In this document: positions 53,956-63,846 of the stretch, one piece after another
Position numbering within the stretch: the first letter of the stretch is position 1
Layout of the letters: the number at the start of each line of letters is the position of its first letter
Assembly: GCF_030849025.1 (NCBI RefSeq)
Contig: NZ_CP118224.1
Coordinates: 3,117,001 to 3,181,000 of the forward strand
Length of the DNA stretch: 64,000 nt
DNA from: Oceanimonas pelagia
GTDB taxonomy: Bacteria; Pseudomonadota; Gammaproteobacteria; Enterobacterales; Aeromonadaceae
Direction: 5' to 3'
Position numbers and translations under genes: made by a program
The notes under the pieces: model-generated
Databases searched by the model: none
What the model saw: the letters and a program-made list of their open reading frames with translations, nothing else
Told to the model about the DNA's origin: nothing

Positions 53956-54942
53956 ATGTTCAACGCCATTCTGCTCAATCAGACTGATGATAAAACCACT
54001 CAGGCATCGCTCACGCAGCTTGCACCCGCCGATCTGCCCGAGGGCGAGGTAGAAGTACGGGTGGAGTGGAGCACCCTAAACTACAAGGACGCCCTGGCCA
54101 TAACCGGCAAGGGCCCCATAGTGCGCCGCTTCCCCATGGTGCCGGGGGTGGACCTGGCCGGTGTGGTGGAGCACAGCAAGAGTGACCGGTGGCGCCCCGG
54201 TGACCGGGTGCTGGTGAACGGCTGGGGCGTGGGCGAGCAGCACTGGGGGGGGCTGGCCCAGCGGGCCCGGATGCAGGCGGGCTGGATGACCCGGCTGCCG
54301 GAAAATCTCAGCGGCCGTCAGGCCATGGCCATTGGCACCGCCGGCTACACCGCCATGCTGTGCCTGATGGCGCTGGAACGCCACGGCCTGACCCCGGAGC
54401 AGGGCGAGGTGCTGGTCACCGGTGCCAGCGGTGGCGTGGGCAGCCTGGCCATTATGCTGCTGGCGCAACGGGGTTATCGGGTAGTGGCCTCCACCGGCCG
54501 CATGGAAGAAAAGGACTACCTCACCGCCCTGGGCGCCGCCGAGGTCATGCCCAGAGACGCACTCTCCGCCCCCGGCAAACCTCTGGCCAGGGCCCGCTGG
54601 GCCGCCGTGGTGGACTCGGTGGGCAGTCACACCCTGGCCAATGCCTGCGCCCAGACCCGGGAAGACGGCCTGGTGGCCGCCTGTGGCCTGGCCCAGGGCA
54701 TGGACTTTCCGGCCACCGTGGCGCCCTTTATTCTGCGCGGCGTGACCCTGCTGGGCATTAACAGCGTGACCCGGCCCCAGGGCGAGCGGGAGCAGGCCTG
54801 GGCCCGGCTGGCCGATGAGCTGGACACCGGCCTGCTGGAGCAAAACACCCGGGAAATTGGCCTGAGCGAAGCCATTGACGCCGCGCATGCGTTGCTGGCC
54901 GGCCGGGTGCGTGGCCGGCTGGTGGTGGACGTGAACCGCTGA
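53956..54942 (+). CDS. acuI: Acrylyl-CoA reductase AcuI (MDR family)
   Basis: A 328-residue NADPH-dependent MDR enzyme that reduces toxic acrylyl-CoA to propionyl-CoA, a step of DMSP and acrylate breakdown. LNYKDALAITGKGPIVRRFP is the N-terminal substrate-side motif and VTGASGGVGSLAIML the NADPH site. No zinc ligands are needed. An AAAGGAG ribosome site precedes the ATG. No DMSP lyase gene is seen in the window. Oxidoreductase YhdH is the closest relative outside this context. Confidence 0.9.
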   Translation: MFNAILLNQTDDKTTQASLTQLAPADLPEGEVEVRVEWSTLNYKDALAITGKGPIVRRFPMVPGVDLAGVVEHSKSDRWRPGDRVLVNGWGVGEQHWGGLAQRARMQAGWMTRLPENLSGRQAMAIGTAGYTAMLCLMALERHGLTPEQGEVLVTGASGGVGSLAIMLLAQRGYRVVASTGRMEEKDYLTALGAAEVMPRDALSAPGKPLARARWAAVVDSVGSHTLANACAQTREDGLVAACGLAQGMDFPATVAPFILRGVTLLGINSVTRPQGEREQAWARLADELDTGLLEQNTREIGLSEAIDAAHALLAGRVRGRLVVDVNR

Positions 54943-54943
54943 T

Positions 54944-56740
54944 TCACTCGTCCGCCTGCCGCCGCTGCTGTTGTTGCAACCACCAGAGCTGGGCATAAAG
55001 CCCGGCTTTGGCCAGCAACTGCGCGTGATTGCCCTGCTCGGCAATGCGGCCGTCCTGCATCACCAGAATATGATCGGCGTCCACTATGGTGGACAGCCGG
55101 TGAGCGATCACCAGGCTGCTCTGGCCCCGGGATACCTCGCGAATGGCCTGCAATATGCTGCGTTCGGAGCGGCTGTCCAGGGACGAGGTGGCCTCGTCAA
55201 ACACCAGTATCGGCGGGCGTTTCAGAATGGTGCGGGCAATGGCCACCCGCTGCTTTTCGCCGCCGCTGAGTTTGAGACCCCGCTCTCCCACCAGGGTGGC
55301 GCTGCCTTCGGGCAGGCTGGCAATAAAGTCGCTCAGGTGCGCCAGGCGAATGGCCTCTTTCACCTCCTGCTCGCCGGCGTCGATACGGCCATAACGGATG
55401 TTGTCGTAAATGGAGGCGTTAAACAGCACGGTATCCTGCGGCACTATGCCGATGGCCCGGCGCAGCGAGGCCTGGCTCACGCTGCGTATGTCCTGACCGT
55501 CGATCAGAATGGCGCCCTCGCCCACCTCGTAAAACCGAAACAGCAGCTTCACCAGGGTGGACTTGCCCGAGCCGCTGGCCCCCACCACCGCCAGCTTTTG
55601 CCGGGGCCTGAGGGTAAAGCTCAGATCGTGCAGAATCTGCCGGTCGGGGCGATAGCCAAAGCTGACGTTACGAAACTCGATTTCGCCCCGGCAGACCTTA
55701 AGCTCGGGCGCATGCTCCACATCGTTGATTTGCGGCCGGCGGCGCAGCAGCGCAAACATGCGCTCAATGTTGGCCAGCGAGCCCTTCATCTCCCGGTACA
55801 CAAAACCGAGAAAATTCAGCGGCAGAAACAGCTGCATCATAAAGGCGTTGATCAGCACAAAGTCGCCCAACGTCATGGTGCCCGCTACCACCTGCTGGCC
55901 CGCCAGTATCATCATGGCGGTCATGGCCACGGCAATGATCAGCGCCTGGCCGCCGTTCAGGGCAAACAGGCTGAGCCGGTTGTTGCGCCGGGCCCGCTCC
56001 CACTCCGCCAGATCCTGGTCGTAGCGGCCCGCCTCGTACTGCTCGTTGTTGAAGTATTTCACCGTTTCAAAGTTGAGCAGGCTGTCTACCGCCCGGCTGT
56101 GGGTCTGCGAGTCGGCCTTGTTGGCGGCGCGCACAAAGCCGGTGCGCCAGTCGGTGGCCACCACCGACCAGGCCACGTACACCACCACGGCGCCCAGGGT
56201 AATGAGCGCAAACCACACCGAGTAGTTGATCAGCAGCAGTGCCGTGACCAGGCCGATCTCCAGCAGGGTAGGCACGATATTGAACACCATAAAGCGCAGC
56301 AAAAAGCCCACCCCGGTCACACCCCGCTCTATGTCGCGGGACAGGCCGCCGGTGCTGCGGTTGAGGTGAAAGTCGAGCTCCAGCCGGTGCAGGTGGTTGA
56401 ACACACTCAGGCCAATGCGGCGCATGGCCCGCTCGGTAACCCGGCCAAACAGGGCATCGCGAATTTCGCCAAACAGCACATTGGCAAAGCGTACCGTGCC
56501 ATAGGCCAGCAGCAGCCCCAGGGGCAGCGCCACTACCGTGCTGACGGCGGAGTCCATACCATCGACGATGTATTTGAGAATAAAGGGCAGGCCCACGCTG
56601 GCCAGCTTGGCCGCCACCAGGCACAACAGCGCCAGGCCAATGCGGCCCTTGTAGGCCAGCAGGTAAGGAACAAGCGTTTTCAGGGTGCGAATATTGATGG
56701 TGGCGTCATCCATATCCGGGTGGTACGAGCCTCGGCGCAT
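54944..56740 (-). CDS. Atm1-like ABC exporter (permease-ATPase fusion)
   Basis: A 598-residue homodimeric exporter half. Six membrane helices (about 20-330) are followed by an ABC ATPase domain: Walker A VGASGSGKST near 393, signature LSGGEKQRVAIARTI and VFDEATSSLD. The NFETVKYFNNEQYE coupling region matches Atm1/HMT1-type exporters of glutathione-linked sulfur or heavy metals. The start is uncertain: ATG at 56740 or 56713, neither with a clear ribosome site; close spacing to the DUF2459 gene suggests translational coupling from 56740. Confidence 0.88.
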   Translation of the reverse strand: MRRGSYHPDMDDATINIRTLKTLVPYLLAYKGRIGLALLCLVAAKLASVGLPFILKYIVDGMDSAVSTVVALPLGLLLAYGTVRFANVLFGEIRDALFGRVTERAMRRIGLSVFNHLHRLELDFHLNRSTGGLSRDIERGVTGVGFLLRFMVFNIVPTLLEIGLVTALLLINYSVWFALITLGAVVVYVAWSVVATDWRTGFVRAANKADSQTHSRAVDSLLNFETVKYFNNEQYEAGRYDQDLAEWERARRNNRLSLFALNGGQALIIAVAMTAMMILAGQQVVAGTMTLGDFVLINAFMMQLFLPLNFLGFVYREMKGSLANIERMFALLRRRPQINDVEHAPELKVCRGEIEFRNVSFGYRPDRQILHDLSFTLRPRQKLAVVGASGSGKSTLVKLLFRFYEVGEGAILIDGQDIRSVSQASLRRAIGIVPQDTVLFNASIYDNIRYGRIDAGEQEVKEAIRLAHLSDFIASLPEGSATLVGERGLKLSGGEKQRVAIARTILKRPPILVFDEATSSLDSRSERSILQAIREVSRGQSSLVIAHRLSTIVDADHILVMQDGRIAEQGNHAQLLAKAGLYAQLWWLQQQQRRQADE

Positions 56741-56747
56741 GGGTCAG

Positions 56748-57401
56748 TCAGTTGTGTGAAGAATACCCCTGAGCATACTCCCCTTTGGCGGAACGGGCCT
56801 GACGCATCAGTGCCCCGGCGGTAAACGCCAGCGCCGGGCGCAGGGGCAGCCCCGCCGCCACCAGCCGCCGGGCCACCCAGGTGTTGCAGGTGTGCAGCAA
56901 ATGGTACGACTCCACCGAGGCATAAAAACGGCCGCCGCCATAGCGCCCCGCGCCCACGTCCCTTAAATTGCCCGCCTCGTTGCGGGCAAAGGACGCCGCC
57001 ACCTCGCCCAGCAGCCGCTCCATGCTGGCGGGGGGTACGCCCAGTTCCAGCACCGGCAGCCCGGCAAACGCCACCGCCGGTGACTGCGACAACGGCACCA
57101 GGTGCAGCACGGTATCCGTGGGCCAGAGCAGGGCCCTGAGCGCCAGCCCGGCCCCCCCTTGCTCATGCTGATAAAAGGCCCGGTCGCCCCAGCCCACCTC
57201 GATAAAACGGGCGGCAGAAAAGGCTGCTTTCAATTCCGGCAAATGCCGCTGCAGCTCAGCCGCCGGCAGCACCAGCCCCACATGCCGGCCGTGATCCACC
57301 AGATAAAGTGCTTGCCCTTGCTCCCCCGCCGGCCGCCACTCACTCGCCGCACCACAACCGGTGCAGAGCAAGGAAAACAGCAGTACAAGACGAAAGAGCA
57401 T
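56748..57401 (-). CDS. DUF2459 lipoprotein
   Basis: A 217-residue lipoprotein with lipobox LLCTGC. The body LYLVDHGRHVGLVLPAAEL, IEVGWGDRAFYQHE and the TCNTWVARRL motif are those of the DUF2459 family, of unknown function, with a Cys-His arrangement that resembles cysteine-peptidase folds. Probably cotranscribed with the ABC exporter, 7 bp downstream. Confidence 0.85.
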   Translation of the reverse strand: MLFRLVLLFSLLCTGCGAASEWRPAGEQGQALYLVDHGRHVGLVLPAAELQRHLPELKAAFSAARFIEVGWGDRAFYQHEQGGAGLALRALLWPTDTVLHLVPLSQSPAVAFAGLPVLELGVPPASMERLLGEVAASFARNEAGNLRDVGAGRYGGGRFYASVESYHLLHTCNTWVARRLVAAGLPLRPALAFTAGALMRQARSAKGEYAQGYSSHN

Positions 57402-57490
57402 GGTGGCCTTTGAAGTGATGGGATGTTTCTTGAGTATTGCAGGCCTGAAAAAGCCAACCCATTACCACTTGGGCCTACAGCCAGTATTTG

Positions 57491-58021
57491 TCATGGTTTG
57501 GTTTTGGCATACACCATGGTGCTGCTGACTTGACCGTCTGGCAGCTTGCGATCATTGCGAAAAATACCTTCAAGTTCATAACCACAACGTTCTGCCACTG
57601 CGCGACTCTTGTGGTTACCCACGGCCATTTTTATCTCAACTCTCCTGGCACCAAGTTCATCAAATGCGTACTTCTCGATCACTTTTACCGCTTCTGTTAC
57701 ATAGCCAGAGCCGGCATGTGAGCTTCTTATCCAGTAACCAATCTCAAAGAAAGGGATTTCCTTGTCACGAATAATCAGCCCAACTGTACCTAAAAAGCAG
57801 CCAGACACCTTCTCGACAAGTGAAAACCGCAGTTCGTCTTCGAATTTCTCAAAGTTAGTAATGGCCCGCTCTGTATTTTTTAAGGACTCTTCTTCAGTCA
57901 ATGCAAAGGGGACCCAATCCAGGAACTGGCTCAGCTCGACCTTGCTTTCACGAATGGCCTCCAACATTAACGAAGCATGATCCATAGACGGAGCTAGTAT
58001 TTTGAGCCTGCAGCTTTCCAT
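57491..58021 (-). CDS. RimJ/RimL-like GNAT acetyltransferase of low GC content
   Basis: A 176-residue GNAT protein. FEIGYWIRSSHAGSGYVTEAV and RRVEIKMAVGNHKSRAVAERCGYELEG are the acetyl-CoA and substrate regions of the RimJ/RimL group, which acetylate protein N-termini or small molecules. GC content is about 45 %, against about 70 % in the adjacent genes, which suggests recent acquisition. An AAGGAG ribosome site precedes the ATG at 58021; a GTG two codons upstream is too close to it. Substrate unknown. Confidence 0.85.
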   Translation of the reverse strand: MESCRLKILAPSMDHASLMLEAIRESKVELSQFLDWVPFALTEEESLKNTERAITNFEKFEDELRFSLVEKVSGCFLGTVGLIIRDKEIPFFEIGYWIRSSHAGSGYVTEAVKVIEKYAFDELGARRVEIKMAVGNHKSRAVAERCGYELEGIFRNDRKLPDGQVSSTMVYAKTKP

Positions 58022-58187
58022 TCCCACTCACTCCTTTTCTCAAAAAAAACTATGTAAACATCTGTTTGGTAAGGTTTTATAACACAATGCAAGGTAAAGA
58101 CATTTGTACATAAAACGCAAGGTTTCGCATGAACCCGACACCTCCTTGCTATAAGCTGGTGCTTTCATCTATGTGAAGGAAAGGCCG

Positions 58188-59147
58188 ATGGAACAGCTAC
58201 CGCAACAGTGCATTTATCGCCTGCAGCTTGGGGGTGAGAACGGGCTGCAGCCGCTGGCCGAAGGTGAGCCGGCGGCGGCGCCGGTGTGGCTGCATCTGGA
58301 CTATGAGCAGCCCGAGAGCGCCGGCTGGCTGCACACCACGCCGCTGATCCACGACAGCGCCCGGGACACCCTGCTGGGCCAGAGCAGCCGGCCCAAGCTG
58401 GTGCGCCAGGGCGACAACCTGCTGCTGACCCTGCGGGGCATCAACCACAACCAGGGCGACAGCCCGGAAGAGATGGTGGCGCTGCGCATTTACATTACGC
58501 CCCAGCTGATTATCAGCAGCCGGCACCGGCCCCTGCTGTCGGAGCGGGACGTGTACGAGCAGCTCGCCGACAGCGAAGGCCCGGTCACGCAGGGGGACTG
58601 GCTGGTGGAGATGTGCGACGCCCTCACCGACCGGGCCGGCGAGTTTGTGGAAAGCCTGCACGATCAAATTCTGGAACTGGAAGAGCGCATTCTGGAGCAG
58701 GAAAGTCCGGCCCAGGGCCAGCTGGGCCGTATTCGTAAACAATTGATTCTGGTACGCCGCTACCTTTCCCCCCAGCGGGATCTGGTGGCGAGGCTGGCCA
58801 GCGAGAAAATCGGCTGGCTCAATGACGACGATCGCCGCCGCCTGCTCGACATTGCCGACCGGCTGCGCCGCTGGCTGGACGATCTCGACGCCGGCGTGGC
58901 GCGCACCGCCGTGCTGGCGGACGAGGTCAATAACCTGATGGCCGAAGCCACTAACCAGCGCGCCTATCAGATGTCGATTATGGCGCTGCTGTTTCTGCCC
59001 GCCAGCTTTCTTACCGGCCTGTTCGGCATCAACCTGGCGGGCATGCCGGGGGCCGACAACCCCGCCGCCTTCTGGATTTTCTGCCTGAGCCTGCTGGCCC
59101 TGGGCGGCGGCCTGGGGTTCTGGCTGCACCGCAATCGCTGGTGGTAA
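58188..59147 (+). CDS. zntB: Zinc transporter ZntB (CorA family)
   Basis: A 319-residue CorA-family channel/transporter. The large cytoplasmic domain (about 1-255) is followed by two C-terminal helices. The loop after the first is FGINLAGMPG, a ZntB-like change from the GMN of CorA magnesium channels. ZntB moves zinc ions with protons. It is convergent with a Zur-box-controlled ABC importer, so zinc handling is clustered here. An AAGGAAAGG ribosome site precedes the ATG. Confidence 0.9.
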   Translation: MEQLPQQCIYRLQLGGENGLQPLAEGEPAAAPVWLHLDYEQPESAGWLHTTPLIHDSARDTLLGQSSRPKLVRQGDNLLLTLRGINHNQGDSPEEMVALRIYITPQLIISSRHRPLLSERDVYEQLADSEGPVTQGDWLVEMCDALTDRAGEFVESLHDQILELEERILEQESPAQGQLGRIRKQLILVRRYLSPQRDLVARLASEKIGWLNDDDRRRLLDIADRLRRWLDDLDAGVARTAVLADEVNNLMAEATNQRAYQMSIMALLFLPASFLTGLFGINLAGMPGADNPAAFWIFCLSLLALGGGLGFWLHRNRWW

Positions 59148-59148
59148 G

Positions 59149-60528
59149 TCAGCCCAGGGTCAACACCCGGTCCGCCACCTTGTTCACCAGCGCCGCCTCG
59201 TGGCTCACCAGCAGCAGGGCACAGCCCCGTTCCCGGGCCAGATCGGTCAGCAATTTGATGGTGTGCTGCTGGGTCACCAGATCCAGCCGCGAGGTGGGCT
59301 CGTCGGCAAACAGCAGCACCGGCTCCAGCAGCAGAATGCGCAGGATTGCCAGCCGCTGCAGCTCGCCCCCCGACACTTCGCGGGGCAGGCGATCCAGCAG
59401 ATTCAGAGACAGCCCCTGGCGGGGCAGCAGCCGCTCCACTTCGGCCCAGTCCTTGCGGTGCAGTTTCACCAGATCCTGCAGGCCCTGGCCCAGGCGGCAT
59501 TCCGGGGCAAAGGCGGCGGGCGGATCCTGATACAGCTTCTGGTAGCGAGTGCGAGGCAGGCTGGCATCGCGCCATACCGTGCCGGCGTCCGGCTCCAGCA
59601 ACCCAAGGCAAATGCTGCCCAGGGTGCTCTTGCCGCAGCCGCTCGGGCCCACCACCCCCATGATCTCGCCGGCGTTCAGCTCAAAGGAAACATCACTGAA
59701 CAGGCGGCGGCCGCCCCGGGACTTGGCCAGCCCTTCCACTTTAAGCACGCGCTCACCGGCGCCGGCCGGCGCCAGGGCCGGCCAGGCGTCGGGCTCCGCC
59801 GCCAGCAGGGCCCGGCCATAGTCGCTCACCGGCGCCTTCAGCACCTCTTTCGCCGGGCCGGATTCCAGCACCTCGCCATTGCGCACTATCATCACCTCGC
59901 CGCCGAGCTGGCGGGCCACGGCAATGTCGTGGGTAATGGTGAGCAAGCCACCCCCCGCCTCGGCCACCTGCCTGAGCAGCCCGGTCACTTGATCCCGGCT
60001 GCCGGCGTCCAGGCCCTTGGTGGGCTCGTCGGCAATCACGATATCGGCGCCGCCGGTGCTGGCGGCGGCAAAGGCCAGCCGCTGCATCATGCCCCCCGAG
60101 AGCTGGCCCGGCAGCCGATCAAGGGCATGATCCAGGCCAAGCCGGGTCAGATCCTCTTTGGCCAGCCGCCGGGCTTCAGGCCAGTCCCGGTCCGCCAGGT
60201 AGCGATAGCCCTCGGCCACCTGATCCACCGCCTTCATGGTGGGGTCCAGCGCCAGCCAGGGCTCCTGGGGTAGCATGGTGAGCCGGCGGCCCCACAGTTT
60301 GCGCCGCTCGGCGGCGGGCCGGCCGCTGAGCTCTTCGCCCCGCAGCCAGAGCCGGCCTTCCACCCGCAGCGCCGCCGGCAGGTTGCCCATAATGGCCTGG
60401 GCAATCAGGCTTTTGCCGGAGCCGGTTTCCCCCAGCAGGGTCAGCGGCCGTCCGGCGGTAAGGGTAAACGACAGCGGCCGCACTATGCCGGGCACCGCCA
60501 GTTGCTGTGCTTTCAGCAATTCGGTCAT
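59149..60528 (-). CDS. Fused double ABC ATPase of a peptide/nickel-class importer
   Basis: A 459-residue protein with two complete ABC modules (DppD/DppF-like). The first has GETGSGKS, LSGGMMQRLAFA; the second GPSGCGKST, VSGGELQRLAI. It powers the permease pair upstream. Its ATG overlaps the permease stop by 4 bp. It ends 1 bp from the zntB stop on the other strand. Fusion of both ATPases is common in nickel and metallophore importers. Confidence 0.9.
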   Translation of the reverse strand: MTELLKAQQLAVPGIVRPLSFTLTAGRPLTLLGETGSGKSLIAQAIMGNLPAALRVEGRLWLRGEELSGRPAAERRKLWGRRLTMLPQEPWLALDPTMKAVDQVAEGYRYLADRDWPEARRLAKEDLTRLGLDHALDRLPGQLSGGMMQRLAFAAASTGGADIVIADEPTKGLDAGSRDQVTGLLRQVAEAGGGLLTITHDIAVARQLGGEVMIVRNGEVLESGPAKEVLKAPVSDYGRALLAAEPDAWPALAPAGAGERVLKVEGLAKSRGGRRLFSDVSFELNAGEIMGVVGPSGCGKSTLGSICLGLLEPDAGTVWRDASLPRTRYQKLYQDPPAAFAPECRLGQGLQDLVKLHRKDWAEVERLLPRQGLSLNLLDRLPREVSGGELQRLAILRILLLEPVLLFADEPTSRLDLVTQQHTIKLLTDLARERGCALLLVSHEAALVNKVADRVLTLG

Positions 60529-61361
60529 GGTTTGCGGCCTCCCGCCAGCAGGTTAAGGGCCAGCACCAGCAGAAACACCGCCGCTATGGGTTGCAGCAGT
60601 ATCCAGGGGGCCTCGTGGTAATAGGGCAACAGCTCGGTCATCATCAGGCCCAGCTCGGCGGTGGGCGGGCGCAGCCCGACGCTGACAAAACCCAGGGCGG
60701 CAATGGCCAGAATGGCAGTGGCGGCGCCAAAGGCACCCAGGGTCAGCACCACGGGCGCCAGCGCCGGCCACAGGTGACGGCGCACTATATAGCCGGGGCC
60801 AAAGCCCAGCAGGCGCGAGGCCTCGATTTGCGGCGACGCCATCAGGGTACGGGTGGTCAGGCGCACCACGCGAAAATATTCAATCCACAGCACCAGGGCA
60901 ATGCCCACATACAGGGTCCAGAAATTGCCCGGCGCCAGGGCCACCAGCAGCAGCACCAGCAACAGCCCGGGCAGGGCCAGCAGGGTGTCGGCCAGCACGC
61001 CCAGCGCCCGGTCTACCCAGCCGCCGCGCCAGCCGGCAAGCACGCCCAGCAGCACGCCGGGCACGGCGGCGGTCACCACGCCCAGCAGCGACAGGCCCAA
61101 AGACAACTGCACCGCCGAGCTCATACGCGCCAGCATGCTGCGGCCCAGGTGATCGGTGCCAAACGGTTCGGCTGCTCCCGGCGCGGCCAAAATGCGACTG
61201 TAATTCTGCTTTACCGGATCCAGATCCATCACCAGCGGCAACACAAAGCCAAACAGGGCCAGGGCCAGCAACAGGCCGGCACCCCAGCGCTGACGGGTGT
61301 TCAGCCACCGGCGACCGCCGGCTTGGGCCGCCGGGGCGGCAAGGTCAGTCACCTGGCTCAT
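60525..61361 (-). CDS. ABC importer permease, DppC-like
   Basis: A 278-residue inner-membrane permease with about six helices. The N-terminal arm ends near the first helix (GLLLALALFGFVLPLVM), and the EAA-like loop EASRLLGFGPGYIVRRHLWPALAP contacts the ATPase. Its start overlaps the preceding permease by 4 bp, and an AAGGAGAG ribosome site is present at 61361. Confidence 0.9.
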   Translation of the reverse strand: MSQVTDLAAPAAQAGGRRWLNTRQRWGAGLLLALALFGFVLPLVMDLDPVKQNYSRILAAPGAAEPFGTDHLGRSMLARMSSAVQLSLGLSLLGVVTAAVPGVLLGVLAGWRGGWVDRALGVLADTLLALPGLLLVLLLVALAPGNFWTLYVGIALVLWIEYFRVVRLTTRTLMASPQIEASRLLGFGPGYIVRRHLWPALAPVVLTLGAFGAATAILAIAALGFVSVGLRPPTAELGLMMTELLPYYHEAPWILLQPIAAVFLLVLALNLLAGGRKP

Positions 61362-62293
61362 ACTTCTCTCCTTCTCGGATCGATACGGTGGCACAACAGG
61401 TCCACCAGGGCGTTCAGCAGTACGAACATCAGCCCCAGCACCAGGGCGGTGCCCTGGATCATGGGCACGTCCCGCGCCACGATGGCGTGCACCAGGGCAT
61501 GGCCGATGCCGGGCCAGGCAAACAGGGTTTCCACCACCACCACGCCTTCGATCAGATACACCAGTTGCATGGCCTGATGGGCCAGCACCGGCACCGCCAC
61601 ATTACGCAGGCCATGGCGCATAAACACTCGGCCCTCGCTCAGCCCCTTGGTGCGGCCAAAGGCGTAATAGGCGGAGTCGGCCACGCCCTGCATGGCGTTG
61701 CGGCTCACTCGGCAGGCCACCGCCGCCAGCCCCAGGGCCAGGGTCAGCGCCGGCAGCAGGGTGTGGGCGGCGGTGCCATGGCCGGCGGCGGGCAGCCAGC
61801 CCAGCTGCACCGCCAGCAACATCACCAGCAAAATGCCGATCACAAACTGAGGCAGGGCCCGCAGCACGGTGGCCAGCACCAGGGTCAGCCGGTCCAGCCG
61901 GCCGCCGGGCCTGAGCCCGGCGAGCAGGCCAAGGGGCGGCCCCAGCAACAGCGACAGGCCCACCGCGGCCACGGCCAGGGTGAAGGAGTGGCCCAGCTGG
62001 TGACGCAATTCCTCAATGACAGGGTCGCCGCTCACCAGGGAGTTGCCCAGGTCGAGCCGCAGCAGATCCCACAGCCACTGGCCCAGGGCCTGCCAGGCGG
62101 GCAGGCCCAGTCCCAGCTCGGCCTGCACCGCGGCGGCGGCGGCGGCATTTACATGGTCATAACCATAACGGCCGGCGGCAATGCGAAAGGCCATGTCGCC
62201 GGGCAGCGCCTGGGTGAGCACAAAGGTCAGCACGCCCACCATCAGCGCCACCAGCACCGCCTGCATCAGCCGATAGCTTAATACCGGTATCAC
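61358..62293 (-). CDS. ABC importer permease, DppB-like
   Basis: A 311-residue permease with about six helices and the FGRTKGLSEGRVFMRHGLRNVAVP coupling loop. A GTG at 62293 overlaps the substrate-binding protein stop as GTGA, the usual coupled start in such operons, so I prefer it to a GTG three codons upstream. DppB-type permease of a peptide/nickel family importer. Confidence 0.88.
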   Translation of the reverse strand: MIPVLSYRLMQAVLVALMVGVLTFVLTQALPGDMAFRIAAGRYGYDHVNAAAAAAVQAELGLGLPAWQALGQWLWDLLRLDLGNSLVSGDPVIEELRHQLGHSFTLAVAAVGLSLLLGPPLGLLAGLRPGGRLDRLTLVLATVLRALPQFVIGILLVMLLAVQLGWLPAAGHGTAAHTLLPALTLALGLAAVACRVSRNAMQGVADSAYYAFGRTKGLSEGRVFMRHGLRNVAVPVLAHQAMQLVYLIEGVVVVETLFAWPGIGHALVHAIVARDVPMIQGTALVLGLMFVLLNALVDLLCHRIDPRRREV

Positions 62294-63810
62294 TGGGCCC
62301 ACCTCATGTCGCTCACGCGATAGCTGCGCTCAAAGGGATCCATGCTGAAGCCCTCAACCTGCCTGGATACGGCGGCGGTCTGCTGATACCAGGCCACGGG
62401 AATCACCGGCAGCTGCTCATGCAAAATGGTGGCGGCTTCACGGCGCAATGCGGCGGTATCCTGGTCCTGGGTGGCGGTCAGCAGTTGCTGCAAAATCTCG
62501 CCCAGGCGCTCGGAGTGCCAGTTCATCGCGCCCCAGTCGCCGCCGTTCGGTCCAAAGTCCTGCAGCAGGGTGCCCAGAGGATCGGGCACCAGGGCAAAGT
62601 TGCGGGCCATCAGCCCCAGCTCCAGGGTACCGTCCCGGTGACCGGCGGGTATTTCACTGGAGTTGGCCACGTTCACCGCCAGCTCCACCCCCAGCTCCCG
62701 CCACTGATCCTGAATGGCGGTGGCCAGCAGGGGCAGCTCGGGCCGGTCGGAGAAGGTGGTCAGGGTCAGTTTAAAGGGCGTGCCGTTGCGGCTGAGCATG
62801 CCCTTGTCGTTCGCCTGCCAGCCCAGCCCGGCAAGCAGGGCCTTGGCCTGTTGCAGATCCCGCTCGGCACCGCTCACCTGGCTCAGGTGCCAGTCGGTCA
62901 TGGACGGCGGAAACAGCTGGCCGGCACCGGCCTCGGGGGTGCGCAGCAGGGCCACCGCCATGCCGGTGCGCTCCAGCGCCAGACTCAGGGCCCGGCGCGC
63001 CTCGGGCTCGGCCAAAAAGGGATGCCCGGCGTTTACCTTCAGGGTCACGGTGCGGGGAATGGCCACGGCCTGCACGGCGAGTTTGGCATTGCGCTGCAGC
63101 CGGGCTCGGCTTGCCGGATCCAGGGTAAACACGACATCGGCATCGCCGCTTTCGGCCATCAGTGCCCGGGTTTCGCCCCGGCCGGCGGCCAGGTAGCTGA
63201 GCCGTTCAATGGCCGGGGCTTCACCCCAGTAATCCTGAAAGACTCCGGCGGTCAGCTTTTGCGGCATTTGCAGCTGTTCAATGCGGTAGGGGCCGGTGCC
63301 AATGACCTGGGTGGCTTCGCCCGCCTCGTTGTAGGACGCCGGCGCCAGTATCTGCACCGAGCTGTGCGCCAGCAGGGCCGGCAGCGGCGCAAAGGGACTG
63401 CGCAGCCGCACCACCACCTCGTTGCCTTCGGCGGCAATGGCCGCCACCGGCGCCTGACTCAGCATGCCCGGTTTGGCCAGGGCCAGGTTCAACGCCTGCA
63501 CGGCCACCTCGGCGGTCAGCGGGCTGCCGTCGTGAAACTGCACGCCCGGGCGCAGGCGAAAGCGCCAGGTCAGCCGGTCTTCAGACAGCGTCCAGCTTTC
63601 GGCCAGGCCGGCCTCGGGCTGGCCCCGATCGTCGACCTCTACCAGGGTCTCGCTGATCTGCAGCCGAGTGTAAACATAACCGGCCTTGGCGGGGTCTGTG
63701 CTGCCAATCTCCCAGGGCGCGACGATGTCGAGCACGCCTTCGGTGGCATGAGAAACAGCGGTAACGGCCAGCAGGCCGGCACCGAGCAGGATCGAACGGG
63801 GTTGCAACAT
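62290..63810 (-). CDS. Family 5 extracytoplasmic solute-binding protein of a Zur-linked ABC importer
   Basis: A 506-residue periplasmic binding protein with signal peptide (MLQPRSILLGAGLLAVTAVSHA). The SBP_bac_5 family binds peptides, nickel-chelates or opine-type metallophores. LRPGVQFHDGSPLTAEVAVQAL is the family signature. First gene of a four-gene importer operon, with a Zur box over its promoter (63847-63861), so zinc or a zinc-chelate is the probable cargo. That is inferred from the site. Confidence 0.9.
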   Translation of the reverse strand: MLQPRSILLGAGLLAVTAVSHATEGVLDIVAPWEIGSTDPAKAGYVYTRLQISETLVEVDDRGQPEAGLAESWTLSEDRLTWRFRLRPGVQFHDGSPLTAEVAVQALNLALAKPGMLSQAPVAAIAAEGNEVVVRLRSPFAPLPALLAHSSVQILAPASYNEAGEATQVIGTGPYRIEQLQMPQKLTAGVFQDYWGEAPAIERLSYLAAGRGETRALMAESGDADVVFTLDPASRARLQRNAKLAVQAVAIPRTVTLKVNAGHPFLAEPEARRALSLALERTGMAVALLRTPEAGAGQLFPPSMTDWHLSQVSGAERDLQQAKALLAGLGWQANDKGMLSRNGTPFKLTLTTFSDRPELPLLATAIQDQWRELGVELAVNVANSSEIPAGHRDGTLELGLMARNFALVPDPLGTLLQDFGPNGGDWGAMNWHSERLGEILQQLLTATQDQDTAALRREAATILHEQLPVIPVAWYQQTAAVSRQVEGFSMDPFERSYRVSDMRWAQ

Positions 63811-63846
63811 GGGGGCTACCTGAACAGAAGAATGAATGGTTGATAT

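Noticed and set aside
57402-58187. Mobile element around the low-GC acetyltransferase gene
   Set aside because: No transposase, terminal inverted repeats, target duplications or integrase were found on either side.
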